A DNA stretch of 64,000 bases from Xanthobacteraceae bacterium (GTDB lineage: Bacteria; Pseudomonadota; Alphaproteobacteria; Rhizobiales; Xanthobacteraceae): assembly GCA_029239875.1 (NCBI GenBank), contig JARBUD010000018.1:18675-82674 (forward strand), written 5' to 3'. Position 1 is the first letter of the stretch, and every line of letters starts with the position of its first letter. Positions 29,801-37,923 of the stretch are shown piece by piece. Below the pieces are notes generated by a model. The model was not told the origin of the DNA. It saw only the letters and a list, made by a program, of their open reading frames with translations, and ran no database searches. The position numbers and the translations under genes were made by a program.

Positions 29801-31746
29801 ATCAGCGTCGAATGCAGGCGCCCTTCCAGCAGGTCGAGCGCGATCTCGCCGCCGCCGCGCCGGCCGAGCACCATGTCGTGGACATAGACCGGCGGCGTGC
29901 CCTCGGGCTGCACGGTGAAGGTGCGCTCGTCCACCACGACGAAGCCCATGGCTTCCAGCATCGGCACCCGCTCGGAGAGCAGGCGCGGCACCTCGTAGCT
30001 CAGCACCTTCAGTGCGATGCGCTCGCGGCCCGGCACGGACGGCGCGCGGGCGAAGTCGGCGGCGACGGGATGCTGGGCGCTCAGCCGCTCGATGAGCCTG
30101 AGGTCGGCCAGCGCCTCCTCAGGCGTGTAGCTGCTCTGGTAGCCGACGGGGAAGGCCCCGCCGTAACGCTTGGCCAGCGCCGTCGCCTGCGCCGGCGGGA
30201 AGACCAGGCCGAGCGCCGCGCCGAAGGCGTCGCCCCAGGTGCGGATGATGCCGGCGACGGCATCCTCGAGTTCGATGCGGCCGACCTCGCGCACCGGCGC
30301 GCCGGTCTGCTCGACAATGAAGTGGACGCGGGTCAGCGGCCCTTCCACGAAGAGCGGCCGGAACGCCGCCACCTGCCCGCCGAAGCTCGTCGCCAGCAAT
30401 TGGCCGATGCGCTCGCGCACCTCCGAGCCGTAGCGGTCGCGCGGCACGAAGACCAGCACCGAGACGAAGCGCTCGAAGCGCTCGCGCCAGGCGAGCACGC
30501 GCGCGCGCGGATGCTCGTCGAGCTGGAGGATCGCCATGGAGAACTGGAACAGCGTCGCCGGGTCGATCTGGAACAGGTCGTCGCGCGGGAACAGCTCCAG
30601 CACCTTCACCAGCGCGCGGCCGGAATGGCTCTCCGGCACGAAGCCGGCGCGAGCCAGCACGCCGGCCACCTTGTGCCGCACCAGCGGGATGGAGCGGACG
30701 GATTCGGCATAGGCGGTGTTGGTGAACAGGCCGGCGACGCAGAGCCCGCCGACGATGCGCCCTTCGGTGTCGTAGCGCTTGACCACCACCACGTCGATCC
30801 AGGCGCGCCGGTGGACATATGAGACGGTGCGCGACTTGACGACGATGAGTGGCGTCGGCTCGGCGAGCACCTCGCTGAGGTCCATACTCACCGCGCGCGG
30901 ATCGCTGGCGCGGCGGAACAGGCGAAACTCCTCGTCCGCCAGCACGCCGAGCGCGTCCTCCATGCGACGGTCGAAGGCGATCCGGCCGCCGGCGCCTTCG
31001 CGCGCGTCGTAGTTGCGGCTACCGAGGAAGGTGAAATTGCCGTCCAGCAGCCATTCGAGCAGGGCGACCGCCTCCTCGACCTCCTCGGCCGGCACCTTGG
31101 CGGGCGCGTTGGCGAGGTCCGCCAGCGCGCCGTGGACCTGTTCCATCATCGGCTTCCAGTCCGCCACCGCCCGGCGCACCTGCCCCAGCACCACGCCGAT
31201 CTCCTCGGCCAGCGCGGCGCGCTGCGCCTCGTCCTCGATGCGCGGGATGTGGATCTGGATCAGGCTCTCCCGGCGGGCCCGCGCGCTGGCGGGCGTGTCA
31301 GTGGGCGTCAGCCCGTCGAGCGCGCCAGCCGCGTCGCGCTCGACGCCGAAGATGGGATGCACAACGAAGGACGCGGTCAGCCCGCGCGCATTGAGCGCCG
31401 CCATCACCGAATCGAGCAGGAACGGCATGTCGTCGTTGACGATCTCGATCAGCGTGACCTTGCCGAGCCGCTCGCCCTCTCCGTCCGGCAGGCGCGGCAG
31501 TTCGACGCGGATGTCGGGCGCCCCCGGCCGGCGCGCGGCGAGATGCCCGTAGGCGCCCAGCGCCAGGCTGGCGAGCTCGTGCGCCGTGTAGAGCCGCACA
31601 TCCTCCGCCACCGCCCGGCCGAACAGCCGGCTGGCGAACTGCGCCGGCACGCTGCCGTCGGTCGCCTGCAGGATCAGGTCGGCCTGCTCGACCAGCTGCC
31701 GCGCCGCGCGTTCGTCCTCGGTGGAGAGAAACCCTTCAACGCCCAT
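26890..31746 (-). CDS. Large NAD-specific glutamate dehydrogenase (about 180 kDa class)
   Basis: This 1,618-aa protein belongs to the L180/Bac_GDH class that oxidatively deaminates glutamate to 2-oxoglutarate with NAD+. The long N-terminal part (about 1-700) contains ACT-like segments (for example KVTLIEIVNDDMPFLLDSVMA). The catalytic core includes FGRVARGGLRWSDRPQDFRTE, AQQVKNAVIVPVGAKGGFVP with the catalytic Lys, and VVAADKGTATFSDTAN. The dinucleotide-binding region follows with VVGVGDMSGDVFGNGM, and a C-terminal helical domain completes it. The ATG has GGGAGGACG upstream. It is a single gene, divergent from the OmpW-like gene. Confidence 0.96.
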   Translation of the reverse strand: MGVEGFLSTEDERAARQLVEQADLILQATDGSVPAQFASRLFGRAVAEDVRLYTAHELASLALGAYGHLAARRPGAPDIRVELPRLPDGEGERLGKVTLIEIVNDDMPFLLDSVMAALNARGLTASFVVHPIFGVERDAAGALDGLTPTDTPASARARRESLIQIHIPRIEDEAQRAALAEEIGVVLGQVRRAVADWKPMMEQVHGALADLANAPAKVPAEEVEEAVALLEWLLDGNFTFLGSRNYDAREGAGGRIAFDRRMEDALGVLADEEFRLFRRASDPRAVSMDLSEVLAEPTPLIVVKSRTVSYVHRRAWIDVVVVKRYDTEGRIVGGLCVAGLFTNTAYAESVRSIPLVRHKVAGVLARAGFVPESHSGRALVKVLELFPRDDLFQIDPATLFQFSMAILQLDEHPRARVLAWRERFERFVSVLVFVPRDRYGSEVRERIGQLLATSFGGQVAAFRPLFVEGPLTRVHFIVEQTGAPVREVGRIELEDAVAGIIRTWGDAFGAALGLVFPPAQATALAKRYGGAFPVGYQSSYTPEEALADLRLIERLSAQHPVAADFARAPSVPGRERIALKVLSYEVPRLLSERVPMLEAMGFVVVDERTFTVQPEGTPPVYVHDMVLGRRGGGEIALDLLEGRLHSTLMAVLRGTAESDGFNALALNARLGWRDIALLRTLARYLRQIGVPFSQDYLWATLNAHPAIVDRLVALFHARFDVDQPERREERQAAIREEIEAALAEVQSLDEDRILRRFANLIEAAVRTNFHQRGEDGGFRPTIAIKFLSHKVEGLPLPRPLFEIFVHSPRVEGIHLRFGRVARGGLRWSDRPQDFRTEVLGLVKAQQVKNAVIVPVGAKGGFVPAQLPSGPREAIQAEGVEAYKLFISSLLDVTDNIDGGAIVPPPQTVRHDEDDPYLVVAADKGTATFSDTANALSQARGFWLGDAFASGGSVGYDHKAMGITARGAWEAVRRHFREMDVDIRVTPFTVVGVGDMSGDVFGNGMMLENTIKLVAAFDHRDIFLDPNPDPLVSLAERQRLFALPRSSWQDYDKSLISAGGGVFPRTAKSIALSPAIREALGFDRSSASPAEVISAILRAPVDLLWFGGIGTYVRASNEADAQVGDRANDAIRIAGAEVRAKVIGEGANLGVTQRGRIEAARRGVRLNTDAIDNSAGVNTSDVEVNIKIALGPVVREGRLDAERRADLLASMTDEVAELVLGNNYLQTLALSLAERRNLDEAGFLQRLMQRLEARDLLDRAVEFLPSDAELNERRGRGEGLTRPELAVLLAYAKLTAHSDLLDTDVPDDPYLARELAAYFPPELRERFPEGIEQHRLRRDIIATRLSNAMINHGGPTFVARLADETGATVGAIAKAFAAVRDGFGLNGLNEEIDALDGVVPGAVQLDLYGVVQDMLLDRSVWFLRNVDLRSSLDELVAHYAAGIAPVETVLSGPVRELLPEEARSLHDARVAQWTQAGVPEGLARRIARLPAVENATDIVLIADRTKASISDVAVTFFAVGLLFRLDRIFGAARTLSVTDYYDRLALERALTAFEIAVRRLTAEVIEAHGPGVAGVTAWAEARGEVVERARTGVHEIAASGLSVSKLSVAASLIGDLVRG

Positions 31747-31896
31747 GATCGTCCTCCCGCTTGCCCGTCCGATTTCATGCGCCGCCGCTCATGGCGGCCG
31801 GTCGGGGCCTTTTCTGCATCCTCTACCTTGCCGGCGGATGACAGCCCAGCATCATGTGGCAATACGGTTACACAAGGGCGCGCGTAAATCCCGCCT

Positions 31897-31910
31897 TTGA
31901 CTTGGATCAA
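31897..31910. promoter_or_regulatory. FNR/FixK-type binding site upstream of the OmpW-like gene
   Basis: TTGACTTGGATCAA matches the TTGAT-N4-ATCAA consensus in nine of ten defined positions. Its centre is about 90 bases before the ATG at 31993, a usual place for activation of that gene. OmpW-type genes are known FNR/FixK targets in other proteobacteria, which supports control by low oxygen here. Confidence 0.6.
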
Positions 31911-31992
31911 GCGGCGCCTCCCCCTTCCGCCGCACGTTGCGATGCAGCAACCGGACGATGATCCGGGCTGGGGCAATAAGGGGTTTTGCACG

Positions 31993-32721
31993 ATGTCGAC
32001 GCGCCGCACCGGTCTTTCCAACACGCAAGCCGGCTCTCTGAAGCTTTCGGTTCTCGCGCCCATGGCGGCGCTGCTCGCGCTGGCCTTGCCGGCCGCTCCC
32101 GCCATGGCCGCGGACGTCGCCACCGCGGCGGTGCCGGTCTACAAGGCACCGGTGGTCGAGTTGCCGAGCCCGTGGCAGATTCGCGTACGCGCCCTCGGCG
32201 TGATCACCGACGACAGCGGCTATGTGAGCCAGGTGCCGGGCTCCGGCCTCAGCTACTCGGATTCGATCGTCCCCGAGCTCGACATCACCTACTACTTCAC
32301 CGAGAACTTCGCCGCCGAACTCATCCTCGGCGTCACCCCGCACGACATCGACGGCTCCGGCACCATCGCCAGCCTCAACAAGCTCGGCGACGTCTGGGCG
32401 CTGCCACCGACGCTGACCCTGCAGTATCACTTCACCAATTTCGGCGCCTTCAAGCCCTACGTCGGCGCCGGCATCAACTATACCTTCTTCTTCGACCAGA
32501 ACGCTTCCGCCGCGGATTCGCTCGACGTGAAGGACACCTTCGGCTGGGCGCTGCAGGCCGGCTTCGACTACATGTTCGACCAGCACTGGGGCATCAACGT
32601 CGACGTCAAGAAGCTCTTCCTGGAGCCGGACTTCGACGCCGTCGTCGGCGGCGCGCCGGTCAGCGGCACGGCCAAGCTCAACCCGTGGCTCGTCGGCGTC
32701 GGCGTCACCTACCGGTTCTGA
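31993..32721 (+). CDS. OmpW-family outer membrane protein
   Basis: The 242-aa precursor has a Sec signal peptide with a hydrophobic core LSVLAPMAALLALALPA and cleavage after A-M-A (about residue 39). The mature part shows the eight-stranded OmpW pattern: WQIRVRALGVITDDSG, IVPELDITYYFTENFAAELI, PPTLTLQYHF, FKPYVGAGINYTFFF, then WALQAGFDYMFDQHWGINVDVKK and the C-terminal ...GVGVTYRF ending in Phe, as expected for a barrel protein. OmpW forms a narrow hydrophobic channel for small molecules. The FNR/FixK-type box upstream predicts induction when oxygen falls. It is divergent from the glutamate dehydrogenase gene. Confidence 0.94.
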   Translation: MSTRRTGLSNTQAGSLKLSVLAPMAALLALALPAAPAMAADVATAAVPVYKAPVVELPSPWQIRVRALGVITDDSGYVSQVPGSGLSYSDSIVPELDITYYFTENFAAELILGVTPHDIDGSGTIASLNKLGDVWALPPTLTLQYHFTNFGAFKPYVGAGINYTFFFDQNASAADSLDVKDTFGWALQAGFDYMFDQHWGINVDVKKLFLEPDFDAVVGGAPVSGTAKLNPWLVGVGVTYRF

Positions 32722-32744
32722 GCGACTTCTCCATCCAGGACGCC

Positions 32745-32770
32745 GTCATGGCCGGGCTTGTCCCGGCCAT
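32745..32770. repeat. Short palindrome, family C
   Basis: GTCATGGCCGGG and CCCGGCCAT arms around CTTGT, in the convergent gap between the OmpW-like gene and the first RidA gene. The core is the same as at 16039-16068. It marks the edge between the housekeeping part and the accessory part of the window. Confidence 0.65.
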
Positions 32771-32840
32771 GTGTGTTCTGGGTCCCGTGGTGCCGGCGGC
32801 AAAGACATCGCCCCCGGGTCAAGCCCGTGCCTCGACAGCT

Positions 32841-33239
32841 TCAGGCGACGAGGGCCGTGGCGGCGATCTCGACGAGGAATTCCGGCTTCACCATGTCCAG
32901 CTTCACGCAGAACCGGGCCGGAAGGATGTTGGGGAAATACTGCACGTAGACGGCGTTCATCCGGTCGTAATCGGCAAGATCGCGCAGGAAGATCTGGTTG
33001 AAGACGACGTCATCCATCGTGCCCCCGGCGGCTTCGATCACCTCCTTGATGCTGTCCAGCACGCGGCGGGTCTGTACCTCGACGTCGCCGATGCCGACGA
33101 TGTGGCCGTCATAGGGATCGGTGGCGAGCATCCCCGCGACATAGATGTGGTTGCCGGCCCGGATCCCCCAATTGAGATGATGGGTGCCGGCCGAGGTGCG
33201 GCCGGGAAGCCAGCCATTGGGATTGACCGCGATGTTCAT
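32841..33239 (-). CDS. RidA/RutC-family protein (copy 1)
   Basis: This 132-aa protein has the RidA trimer fold. It opens MNIAVNPNGWLPGRTSAG and continues with IYVAGMLATDPYDG, GDVEVQTRRVLDSIKEVIEAAG and MDDVVFNQIFLRDLADYDRMN. The segment LPARFCVKLDMV holds the conserved active-site Arg, and EIAATALV forms the end. RidA proteins hydrolyse reactive enamines/imines such as 2-aminoacrylate, and RutC does this for aminoacrylate in uracil breakdown. A GGAGAACC site precedes the ATG. It is the last gene of the operon that starts with the RutA-like monooxygenase, and differs clearly from the second RidA at 37924-38310. Confidence 0.93.
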   Translation of the reverse strand: MNIAVNPNGWLPGRTSAGTHHLNWGIRAGNHIYVAGMLATDPYDGHIVGIGDVEVQTRRVLDSIKEVIEAAGGTMDDVVFNQIFLRDLADYDRMNAVYVQYFPNILPARFCVKLDMVKPEFLVEIAATALVA

Positions 33240-33326
33240 GATGGTTCTCCGATTGTGACGAGGACGATGGGCCGGCCGCGGCGGTCGCGACCGCCGGCAG
33301 CGGAAGGCGCCGGGTGGAAGTGCCGC

Positions 33327-34265
33327 CTAGCGGGCTCCCCGGATGAAGGGAACGCCGAGGTCGCCGGGCGCGGCGTCGCTGCGCCCCATGACGATCCAGG
33401 CGAGGAGGGCGAGCAGGAACGGGAACATGAGGAGCAGCGGCGCCGGCAGCGCCAGACCGATCGCCTGTCCCTGGTACTGCAGCGCATCGGCGCAGCCGAA
33501 CAGCAGGGAGGCCAGCACGATCCAGAGCGGCTTCCACCGGCCGAAGATCACCACCGCAACGGCGAGATAGCCGCGTCCGGCGGTAACGTTGTCGGTGAAG
33601 ACGCCGCCCGAGGCGACCAGGGTGAGGTAGGCGCCGGCGATGCCCGCCAGGAGCCCGCAGAAGACCATGGCGGCGAAGCGCACGGCGGTGACCGGGATGC
33701 CGGCGGCGTCGGCCGCACTGGCGCCCTCGCCGACCGCGCGCAGCACCAGGCCGGGGCGGCTATGGCGGATCACCGCCCACAGGACGATGGCGAGCACGAT
33801 CCCGCCATAGAGCAGCGGGCTCTGGCCGAAGAAGGCCCGCCCCACCACCGGCACCTCCCACAGGCCGGGAATGCGCCAGCTGGCGAGGGCGCGCAGCGAG
33901 GGCGCCGTGAAGGACGGCGACAGCAGCAGTTCCCGGCCGAGCGAGGTGCCGCCGAGCGCCAGTATGTTGAAGCCGATGCCCGCCACCACGCTGTCGGCGC
34001 GCAGCACCGCGACCGCCACGGCAAGGACGATGGCGGCCCCCGCGCCGGCCGCCACGCCGCAGAGGACGCCGAGCACCGGCTCGCCGGTCCATTGCAGGCC
34101 AAGCACGGCACCGAACGCGCCGAACAGCATCAGCCCTTCGAGGCCGATATTGAGCACTCCCCCCCGCTCGCAGACGAGCTCGCCGAGCGAGGCCAGCAGG
34201 ATCGGCGCCGACAGCCGCACCGCCGAGGCGAGAAGGAGGCCGAACGTCACCGCGTCGAAGACCAT
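33327..34265 (-). CDS. BMP-type ABC importer permease 2 (YufQ/NupQ-like)
   Basis: This 312-aa inner-membrane permease belongs to the BPD_transp_2 family. It shows ILLASLGELVCERGGVLNIGLEGLMLFGAFGA (given in part), a signature of simple-sugar/nucleoside permeases, and a later GILAGIAGAYLTLVASG-like segment with eight or so hydrophobic spans. The first 19 bases overlap the 3' end of the other permease gene, so the two are coupled. Together with the ATPase and BMP lipoprotein-family binding protein it forms a complete importer of the nucleoside/purine class. The true substrate is unknown; the neighbouring Rut-like enzymes point to an N-heterocycle or nucleoside. Confidence 0.92.
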   Translation of the reverse strand: MVFDAVTFGLLLASAVRLSAPILLASLGELVCERGGVLNIGLEGLMLFGAFGAVLGLQWTGEPVLGVLCGVAAGAGAAIVLAVAVAVLRADSVVAGIGFNILALGGTSLGRELLLSPSFTAPSLRALASWRIPGLWEVPVVGRAFFGQSPLLYGGIVLAIVLWAVIRHSRPGLVLRAVGEGASAADAAGIPVTAVRFAAMVFCGLLAGIAGAYLTLVASGGVFTDNVTAGRGYLAVAVVIFGRWKPLWIVLASLLFGCADALQYQGQAIGLALPAPLLLMFPFLLALLAWIVMGRSDAAPGDLGVPFIRGAR

Positions 34266-35350
34266 AGCGGGCGTCCTTTCAGCAATCTGTAGCCGTTGAG
34301 GCAGGCGAGCGCGATGATCGGCAGGCTGGCCATGACCTGCGCCAGCGCCGCCGGCACGCTGAGGGCGCTCTGCAGGGCCAGCGTGCCGCTGTCGATGGCG
34401 CCGAAATAGAGGGCGACGACGACCGAGCCGAGCGGATCGAGGCCGCCCAGGAGGGCGATGGCGAGCCCGTCGAAGCCGATATCGGTACTGAAGCCGTCGA
34501 TCAGCCGGTACTGCACGCCCAGCACCTCGACCGCGCCACCGATACCGGCGAGGGCGCCCGACAGCAGCATGGAGGAGAGCACCAGCCGGCGCATGGGCAG
34601 CTGGAGCAGCCGCGCGGTACCGGGGGCGAGGCCGGCGGCCTGCAGCCGGGCGCCATAGGCCGTGTGGTAGAGCAGCGCCCACACCATGGCAGCGGCGGCA
34701 AGTGCGAGCAGCACGCCCGCATGCAGCCGGCTGCCGGGCAGGATCACCGGCAGCATGGCGCCATCGGGCACCTTGGCGGACATGTTGAAGTCCGACCCCG
34801 GCGGCTGCAGCGGCCCCTGCACGAGATACTTCACCAGATAGATGGCGATGAAGTTCATCATCAGCGTGACGATGATCTCGTTGGCGCCGCGCCAGAGCTT
34901 CAGCACGGCGGGGATCAGCCCCCAGAGCCCCCCGAGCAGCGCCGCGCTGAGCACCGACAGCGGCAGCAGCAGCGGGCCGAGCTCGGCCGGCAGGAAGGTC
35001 GACGGCAGGATCGCACCGACCGCGCCGAGCTGGAGCTGGCCTTCGCCACCGAGATTGAAGAAGCCGCAGCGCAGCGCCACCAGGGCGGCGAGCGCAGTAA
35101 GCAGCCGCGGGGCCATGAAGACCAGCGTGTCCGCCACCGCGCGGGGCGAGCCCAGGGCGCCGTCCAGCATGACCGCCAGCGCCTCGACCGGATCCCGGCC
35201 GAGCAACGCGAGAAGCCCGAGGCTGAAGCCGATGCTGAGCGCGAAGGCGGCCAGCGTCGCGAGCGCCGGCGAGCGCGCGATCCGCGCCACCATGGCACGC
35301 AGACCGGGAGAGGCCATGCCGGCCTCCTGTGGGGTCGAGAGGCTCTTCAT
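34247..35350 (-). CDS. BMP-type ABC importer permease 1 (YufP/NupP-like)
   Basis: This 367-aa inner-membrane protein has a first span near residues 30-50 (LATLAAFALSIGFSLGLLAL) and the GFFNLGGEGQLQLGAVGA signature of sugar/nucleoside permeases. A central segment, KLWRGANEIIVTLMMNFIAIY, marks it as permease 1 of BMP systems, followed by GLAIALLGGLDPLGSVVVALYFG. Its ATG overlaps the stop of the ATPase gene (ATGA). A second in-frame ATG twelve codons in is possible but less well placed. It pairs with the permease immediately downstream. Confidence 0.92.
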   Translation of the reverse strand: MKSLSTPQEAGMASPGLRAMVARIARSPALATLAAFALSIGFSLGLLALLGRDPVEALAVMLDGALGSPRAVADTLVFMAPRLLTALAALVALRCGFFNLGGEGQLQLGAVGAILPSTFLPAELGPLLLPLSVLSAALLGGLWGLIPAVLKLWRGANEIIVTLMMNFIAIYLVKYLVQGPLQPPGSDFNMSAKVPDGAMLPVILPGSRLHAGVLLALAAAAMVWALLYHTAYGARLQAAGLAPGTARLLQLPMRRLVLSSMLLSGALAGIGGAVEVLGVQYRLIDGFSTDIGFDGLAIALLGGLDPLGSVVVALYFGAIDSGTLALQSALSVPAALAQVMASLPIIALACLNGYRLLKGRPLWSSTR

Positions 35351-36870
35351 GCCGGCACGGCCTCGCGCTCGTCGCCGGTCATCAGGACGCCGAGCCGCTC
35401 GCGGTCGACCGGCGCCGACAGCTGGCCGACGATCCGCCCGCCATAGATAACCACGATGCGGTCGCTGATCCTCAGCAGTTCGTCGAGATGGCTGGAGATG
35501 ACCAGCACGGCGCGCCCCTCCCCGGCCGCCGCGCGCAGCCGGCGGAGCACCTCCTCGCTGGCCGCGAAGTCGAGGCCGCGGGTCGGCTGGTGTACCACTA
35601 CCATCAGGGAATCCCCGGCCAGAGCCCGGGCCAGTACGATCTTCTGCTGGTTGCCGCCCGACAGCGTGCGCGGGGTCTGCTCGACCGAGTGCGTGCGCAC
35701 GTCGGCCTCGGCGCACATCGACCGGGCGTGGCTGGCGATGTCCGCATGCCGCAGCCGGCCCGCCGGCGTAGAGAAGGCCGGCTCGCCGATCCGGTCGAGC
35801 AGCAGGTTCAGCGAGACCGGCAGATCGAGCACCAGGCCTTCCCGGTGGCGATCTTCCGGCACCAGCCCCGGAGCGGCCACGCGCTCGGGCGCCGACGGAT
35901 CAGCTGCGCCTGACATCCACGTCACCGTGCCACGCTCGGGCGACACGAGGCCGGCAACGACGTCGAACAGCTCGCGCTGGCCGTTGCCCTCAACGCCGGC
36001 GACGCCGACCACTTCGCCGCGCCGTAGCTCCAGCGACACGTCGCGCAGGCCGGCCGAGGAGGGACGCGGGGCGAGGCTGACCTTCTCCAATCGGGCGACG
36101 ACGTCTCCATCGGCCCGTCCCTGCCCGGCCGCGAGCGGCTCCAGCTCCAGGCTGCGGCCGACGATGTCGCGCACCAGATCGGCGCGGCTGCGACCGGCGA
36201 CGGGGCCGGAGCTCACGAGGCGCCCGTGGCGGATGACGGTGACGCGGTCGGCATGGTCGAGGACTTCGGCGAGATGATGCGTCACCACGACGATCCCCCG
36301 GCCATCGGCCGCCAGCCGGCGCAGCACCGCGTAGAACCCGGCGATCTCCTCCGGGCCGAGGATGGTGGTCGGCTCGTCGAACAGGATGAGCGCGGCTTCG
36401 TTGACCAGCGCCTTCACGATCTCCACGCGCTGCTGCAGGGCGAGCGGCAACTGCGCGACGGGTATGTCGATCGGGATCGGCAGGCCGAAACTTTCGGCCA
36501 GCCGCCCGATGTCGGCGTCTCTGGAAAGGCGACGGCGCGCCGCCGGCGTGGCGGCGAGGCGCAGATTCTCGCCGGCGGTGAAGCTCGGCACCAGCTTGAA
36601 GTGCTGATGCACCATGCCGATGCCGTTAGCGATGGCGTCGGACGGGGAACGGTGGATCACCTGCCGCCCGTCGAGCAGCAGCCCGCCCTCGTCCGGCTGA
36701 TGCAGGCCGAACACGATGTTGAGCATCGTGCTCTTGCCCGCGCCGTTCTCGCCGAGCACCGCATGCAGCTCGCCGCGGCGGAACGACATCGAGACATTCT
36801 CCAGCACGGGATGGCCGGGCACGAAGCTCTTCGAGACACCGGTCAGCCGCAGCAACGCATCCGGATCCAT
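35347..36870 (-). CDS. BMP-type ABC importer ATPase, double nucleotide-binding domain
   Basis: The 507-aa protein carries two ABC modules. The first has a normal Walker A (GENGAGKST) near residue 40 and a Walker B in LILFDEPTTIL, but its signature reads LPLALQQRVEIVKAL rather than LSxGEQQRVEI. The second has the degenerate P-loop GVEGNGQREL, typical of the YufO/RbsA type, a normal signature LSGGNQQKIVLARAL and VVHQPTRGLDFAASEEV. The odd first signature may weaken that site. It lies 2 bases after the BMP gene and overlaps the permease start, so it is translated with both. Confidence 0.94.
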   Translation of the reverse strand: MDPDALLRLTGVSKSFVPGHPVLENVSMSFRRGELHAVLGENGAGKSTMLNIVFGLHQPDEGGLLLDGRQVIHRSPSDAIANGIGMVHQHFKLVPSFTAGENLRLAATPAARRRLSRDADIGRLAESFGLPIPIDIPVAQLPLALQQRVEIVKALVNEAALILFDEPTTILGPEEIAGFYAVLRRLAADGRGIVVVTHHLAEVLDHADRVTVIRHGRLVSSGPVAGRSRADLVRDIVGRSLELEPLAAGQGRADGDVVARLEKVSLAPRPSSAGLRDVSLELRRGEVVGVAGVEGNGQRELFDVVAGLVSPERGTVTWMSGAADPSAPERVAAPGLVPEDRHREGLVLDLPVSLNLLLDRIGEPAFSTPAGRLRHADIASHARSMCAEADVRTHSVEQTPRTLSGGNQQKIVLARALAGDSLMVVVHQPTRGLDFAASEEVLRRLRAAAGEGRAVLVISSHLDELLRISDRIVVIYGGRIVGQLSAPVDRERLGVLMTGDEREAVPA

Positions 36871-36872
36871 GC

Positions 36873-37865
36873 TCAGTTCTCGAGCTTGATCTCGCCCTTG
36901 GCGAGCTTCCCGATCACGCCGAAGACCTGTGTCTCCACTTCCGGAGCCACGTGCTGGAACGGCCGCGCCAGCGTCCAGCCGTCATTGGCGAGGTCCATCT
37001 GGAAGATCTGGCCGCCGAGCGTGCCGGCCTTCATCATCTGGCCCATCTGGTCATAGGCCTTGTCGAAGTTCAGCACCGTGCTGGTGATGATCGCGCCTGG
37101 AAACTGCTTGCTCTGGTCCATGTAGGCCCCGATCGTCAGCTTCTTCTCCTCTTCCGCCGCCTGCTGGATGCCGGCGTCGGCGAGATCGGCGGAAGGCAGC
37201 AGCACGTCGGCGCCGCGCAGGATGACGCCGGTGGCGATCTCCTTCGCCTTGGCGATGTCGGTAAAGGAACCGGTGAACACCTTGTCGACCTGGATGTCCG
37301 GGACCACCGCCTTGGCGCCGCGGGTGGTGAACTCGTGCGTGCGCTTGGCGGAGGGGATTTCCTCGCCGGAGATGATGGCGATGTGCTTGTTGGCGCTCGA
37401 CGCGGCGGCGAGGGCGCCGGTCACGTAGCCGTATTCGTCCCAGTTCACCGACCAGGCAGTGTAGTTCTTCAGCCCGCCGGTGCTGGCCGCGTAGCTGTAG
37501 AGCACGAATTGCGTCTGGGGGAATTCCTTGGCGACCTCCAGTATGGCTGCCGAGTAGCCGGAGCTCTGGCAGATGATCATCTTGACGCCGCGCGCCGCAA
37601 GCTGCCGCAGGATCGCCGGCGCCTTCTCATAGGTGGCGTGCTCGACATAGGAGGATTTGAAGCCGTAGGTCTTCGCCATCTTCTGGAAGGCGGCGAAGCC
37701 GGGCGGGTCCCAATTGCCTTGGGTGACGGCCCCGGTGAACAGGCCGGCCACCTCGATGGCGTTCTCCGCCCGCGCGGAGAGCGGCGACGGGCCGGGCGAC
37801 AGAAGCGCGCCGGCGACGAGACCAAGAACGATGCGACGCGATAGGAAGCGGAACGGCTGATCCAT
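36873..37865 (-). CDS. BMP-family substrate-binding protein
   Basis: The 330-aa precursor has an N-terminal export signal with the twin arginine RFLSRRIVLGLVAGALL and a likely cleavage at S-A-R-A (about residue 33), so it is periplasmic rather than a lipoprotein. It then shows the BMP/PnrA-like domain: VAGLFTGAVTQGNWDPPGF, IICQSSGYSAAILEVAKEFP, TAWSVNWDEYGYVTGALAA, GADVLLPSADLADAGIQQAA. Relatives bind purine nucleosides or similar heterocycles. The gene is between the second RidA and the ATPase in the same operon, and supplies its specificity. Confidence 0.92.
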   Translation of the reverse strand: MDQPFRFLSRRIVLGLVAGALLSPGPSPLSARAENAIEVAGLFTGAVTQGNWDPPGFAAFQKMAKTYGFKSSYVEHATYEKAPAILRQLAARGVKMIICQSSGYSAAILEVAKEFPQTQFVLYSYAASTGGLKNYTAWSVNWDEYGYVTGALAAASSANKHIAIISGEEIPSAKRTHEFTTRGAKAVVPDIQVDKVFTGSFTDIAKAKEIATGVILRGADVLLPSADLADAGIQQAAEEEKKLTIGAYMDQSKQFPGAIITSTVLNFDKAYDQMGQMMKAGTLGGQIFQMDLANDGWTLARPFQHVAPEVETQVFGVIGKLAKGEIKLEN

Positions 37866-37923
37866 CGTGTTTCCCTGGTGGCTGGAAGGTGTGAGCGCCG
37901 GGTGTTCGCCTCGGCTTGTCGGT

